From assembly GCF_028751035.1 (NCBI RefSeq), contig NZ_CP063533.1:1488001-1552000 (forward strand): a stretch of DNA of 64,000 nt, given 5' to 3'. The translations under genes were made by a program, and so were the position numbers. The notes beneath the pieces are model-generated. The model saw only the letters and a program-made list of their open reading frames with translations. It did no database searches and was not told the DNA's origin. Numbering within the stretch: position 1 is the stretch's first letter; each line of letters starts with the position of its first letter. Positions 62,634 through 64,000 of the stretch are shown in pieces. This DNA is from Helicobacter winghamensis ATCC BAA-430 (GTDB taxonomy: Bacteria; Campylobacterota; Campylobacteria; Campylobacterales; Helicobacteraceae).

Positions 62634-63896
62634 ATGAAACAACTCTCATTAGGAATAATTGGCTTAGGCGTTGTTGGTAGCAGTGTTGCAAAAATTTTAA
62701 AAGAAAACCAAACCTTAATTGCAGCGCGCGCAGGCTGTGCAATCCACGTCAAAAAAGGTGCGGTAAAAGATCTTTCAAAAAGTCGTGAAATTTTTGATTT
62801 CCCAATCACTAATGATGTCAATGAAATCCTAGATGATCCTGAAATTGATATTGTAGTGGAGCTTACAGGTGGAGTGGAAGCTCCCTTTGAAATTGCAAAA
62901 AAAGCCCTAAGAAACTCTAAAGCTTTAGTTACCGCAAATAAAGCAATGCTAGCCTATCACCGCTACACACTCCAGCAAATTGCTGGGGATTTACCCATAG
63001 GCTTTGAAGCAAGTGTGGCAGGTGGAATCCCTATCATTAAAGCCTTGCGCGATGGCTTAGGAGCAAACCATATCTTAAATATTCGCGGAATCATTAATGG
63101 CACTTGCAATTACATCTTAACCAAAATGAAAGATTTTGGTGTAGAATTTGATGAAGTGCTAAAAGAAGCCCAAAAATTAGGCTATGCAGAAGCAGATCCA
63201 AGCTTTGATATAGGCGGTTTTGATGCAGCGCATAAGCTTTTAATTTTAGCAAGCATTGCCTATGGGATTGACGCACGCCCTAATGATATTTTAATTGAAG
63301 GAATCACACAAATCACGCAAGAGGACATTGCCTTTGCTAAAGAATTTGGTTACCATTTAAAACTTTTAGGCATTGCCAAAAAAGATGGGGATTTTATAGA
63401 ATTACGCGTGCATCCTACTTTCTTGCCAAAAGATGCGCTATTAGGCAAGGTTGATGGCGTGATGAATGCCATTAGTGTTGTTGGTGATTATGTAGGAGAA
63501 ACGCTATATTATGGGGCTGGTGCTGGGGGAGAAGCCACTGCTAGTGCCGTGATTTCTGATATTATTGAAATTGCTCGCACCAAAAGCTCCCCAATGCTAG
63601 GCTTTAAAACAACAAGTGGTGTATTAAAACTAAAGCCAATTGAAGCAATCACTAGCGCGTATTATTTGCGCATTTTGGTGCTTGATAAACCAGGTGTTTT
63701 AGCGCAAATTGCTAAAATTTTTGGTGAAGTTGGAATCTCTATTGACACATTTTTACAACGCAACGACAAGCACCACTCCACCTTGCTACTCTCCACGCAC
63801 ACTTGCACAGAAGCAGACATTAAATGTGCAATAGATCGTATAAGCACGCTTGAAGTTGTGAAAGCACCGCCTGCAATGATTCGCATTGAAAAATAA
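62634..63896 (+). CDS. hom: Homoserine dehydrogenase
   Basis: Reduces aspartate semialdehyde to homoserine, the entry to threonine and methionine; 420 aa. The Rossmann start is [48 protein letters not shown] with the catalytic Lys, and [20 protein letters not shown] follow, then [19 protein letters not shown]. The C-terminal 80 residues form an ACT domain ([31 protein letters not shown]) that usually mediates feedback by threonine. A GTG 6 bases upstream is open, but AAAGG favours the ATG. Confidence 0.95.
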   Translation: MKQLSLGIIGLGVVGSSVAKILKENQTLIAARAGCAIHVKKGAVKDLSKSREIFDFPITNDVNEILDDPEIDIVVELTGGVEAPFEIAKKALRNSKALVTANKAMLAYHRYTLQQIAGDLPIGFEASVAGGIPIIKALRDGLGANHILNIRGIINGTCNYILTKMKDFGVEFDEVLKEAQKLGYAEADPSFDIGGFDAAHKLLILASIAYGIDARPNDILIEGITQITQEDIAFAKEFGYHLKLLGIAKKDGDFIELRVHPTFLPKDALLGKVDGVMNAISVVGDYVGETLYYGAGAGGEATASAVISDIIEIARTKSSPMLGFKTTSGVLKLKPIEAITSAYYLRILVLDKPGVLAQIAKIFGEVGISIDTFLQRNDKHHSTLLLSTHTCTEADIKCAIDRISTLEVVKAPPAMIRIEK

Positions 63897-64000
63897 AAAC
63901 ACTGCAAACACCACACAAAAGGGTAAAGAAGCCGAAGACTTTGCTTGTGCGTTTTTAGAAAATGAAGGCTATTCCATAGAAGCACGCAATTTTAACACAC
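63886..64000 (+). CDS. YraN/UPF0102-like nuclease-fold protein (N-terminal part only)
   Basis: The right edge cuts this gene after about 38 codons. The readable part contains [26 protein letters not shown], matching the YraN family start (GxxxExxAxxxLxxxGYxIxxRNxR), a predicted restriction-endonuclease-like fold of unknown role. The only start seen in frame is a TTG at 63886, which overlaps the end of hom by 11 bases; no strong ribosome-binding site precedes it. Confidence 0.65.
   Translation, partial: MKNKNTANTTQKGKEAEDFACAFLENEGYSIEARNFNT

Overview
The window is AT-rich, densely packed DNA from a Campylobacterota genome, most likely an enterohepatic Helicobacter. The evidence is gene content and local order: MinD-MinE with DprA close by, a CheZ-PrtC pair, FliW, CadF-like OmpA, LpxK and NadE close together, and PriA preceded by two small ORFs. 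Selenocysteine, molybdate and leucine biosynthesis genes argue against a gastric H. pylori-like genome. The species assignment is inference. I see no rRNA, tRNA or CRISPR array.

Layout. 1-2.8 kb (minus) is a molybdate operon (modE-modA-TOBE protein-modB-modC, the last cut by the window edge), with a recognisable ModE operator inside its promoter. 2.9-4.7 kb holds a small unknown ORF, leuD and leuB. 5.3-10.7 kb (plus) is a selenium/molybdenum cluster: selA, selB, a degenerate NifS-like protein and moeA. With the mod operon it points to a selenocysteine-containing molybdoenzyme such as formate dehydrogenase. 10.7-16.3 kb carries an NhaC-type antiporter, PEP carboxylase and ArgD. 16.3-20.3 kb (minus) is an autotransporter with an 11-G tract in its first codons, closely followed by a c-type cytochrome with a strange Gln/Lys/Asn-rich N-terminus. 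20.6-30 kb mixes envelope genes (lpxK, a lysine-less DegT-like protein, an OmpA protein, a GT4 glycosyltransferase) with nadE, a CheX-type protein, ruvX, miaA, proC and fliW. 30-39 kb runs mostly plus: bamD, lon, rnhB, minD, minE, a polysaccharide-deacetylase-like protein, a WD40-plus-helical-repeat protein and dprA.

38.9-42.0 kb (minus) is the most unusual locus. It encodes a small Sec-exported protein that also carries a textbook double-glycine leader, an unknown 373-aa protein, a Sec-exported C39 (double-glycine) peptidase, and an outer-membrane beta-barrel gene that is frameshifted here. It resembles the peptidase and channel part of functional-amyloid (Fap) loci and may be a periplasmic processing and secretion system. 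42-53.7 kb returns to core genes: a CPA2 antiporter, a class V aminotransferase, two small ORFs plus priA, murD, mraY, gpmI, cheZ, a U32 peptidase-family protein and a gamma-carbonic-anhydrase-like protein.

53.8-59.5 kb looks accessory: an aldo/keto reductase, a large SF1 helicase with a C-terminal nuclease-like domain, a twice-frameshifted P-loop kinase, a frameshifted crcB, and mdaB with a near-ideal MerR-type promoter next to a merR gene. 59.5-64 kb holds an ABC-F ATPase, lgt, a small unknown, hom and the start of a yraN-like gene. Many gene pairs overlap by a few bases, and most starts have a clear AAGG/GGAG ribosome-binding site. Several starts given here lie inside a longer open frame because the Shine-Dalgarno sequence favours the inner codon.
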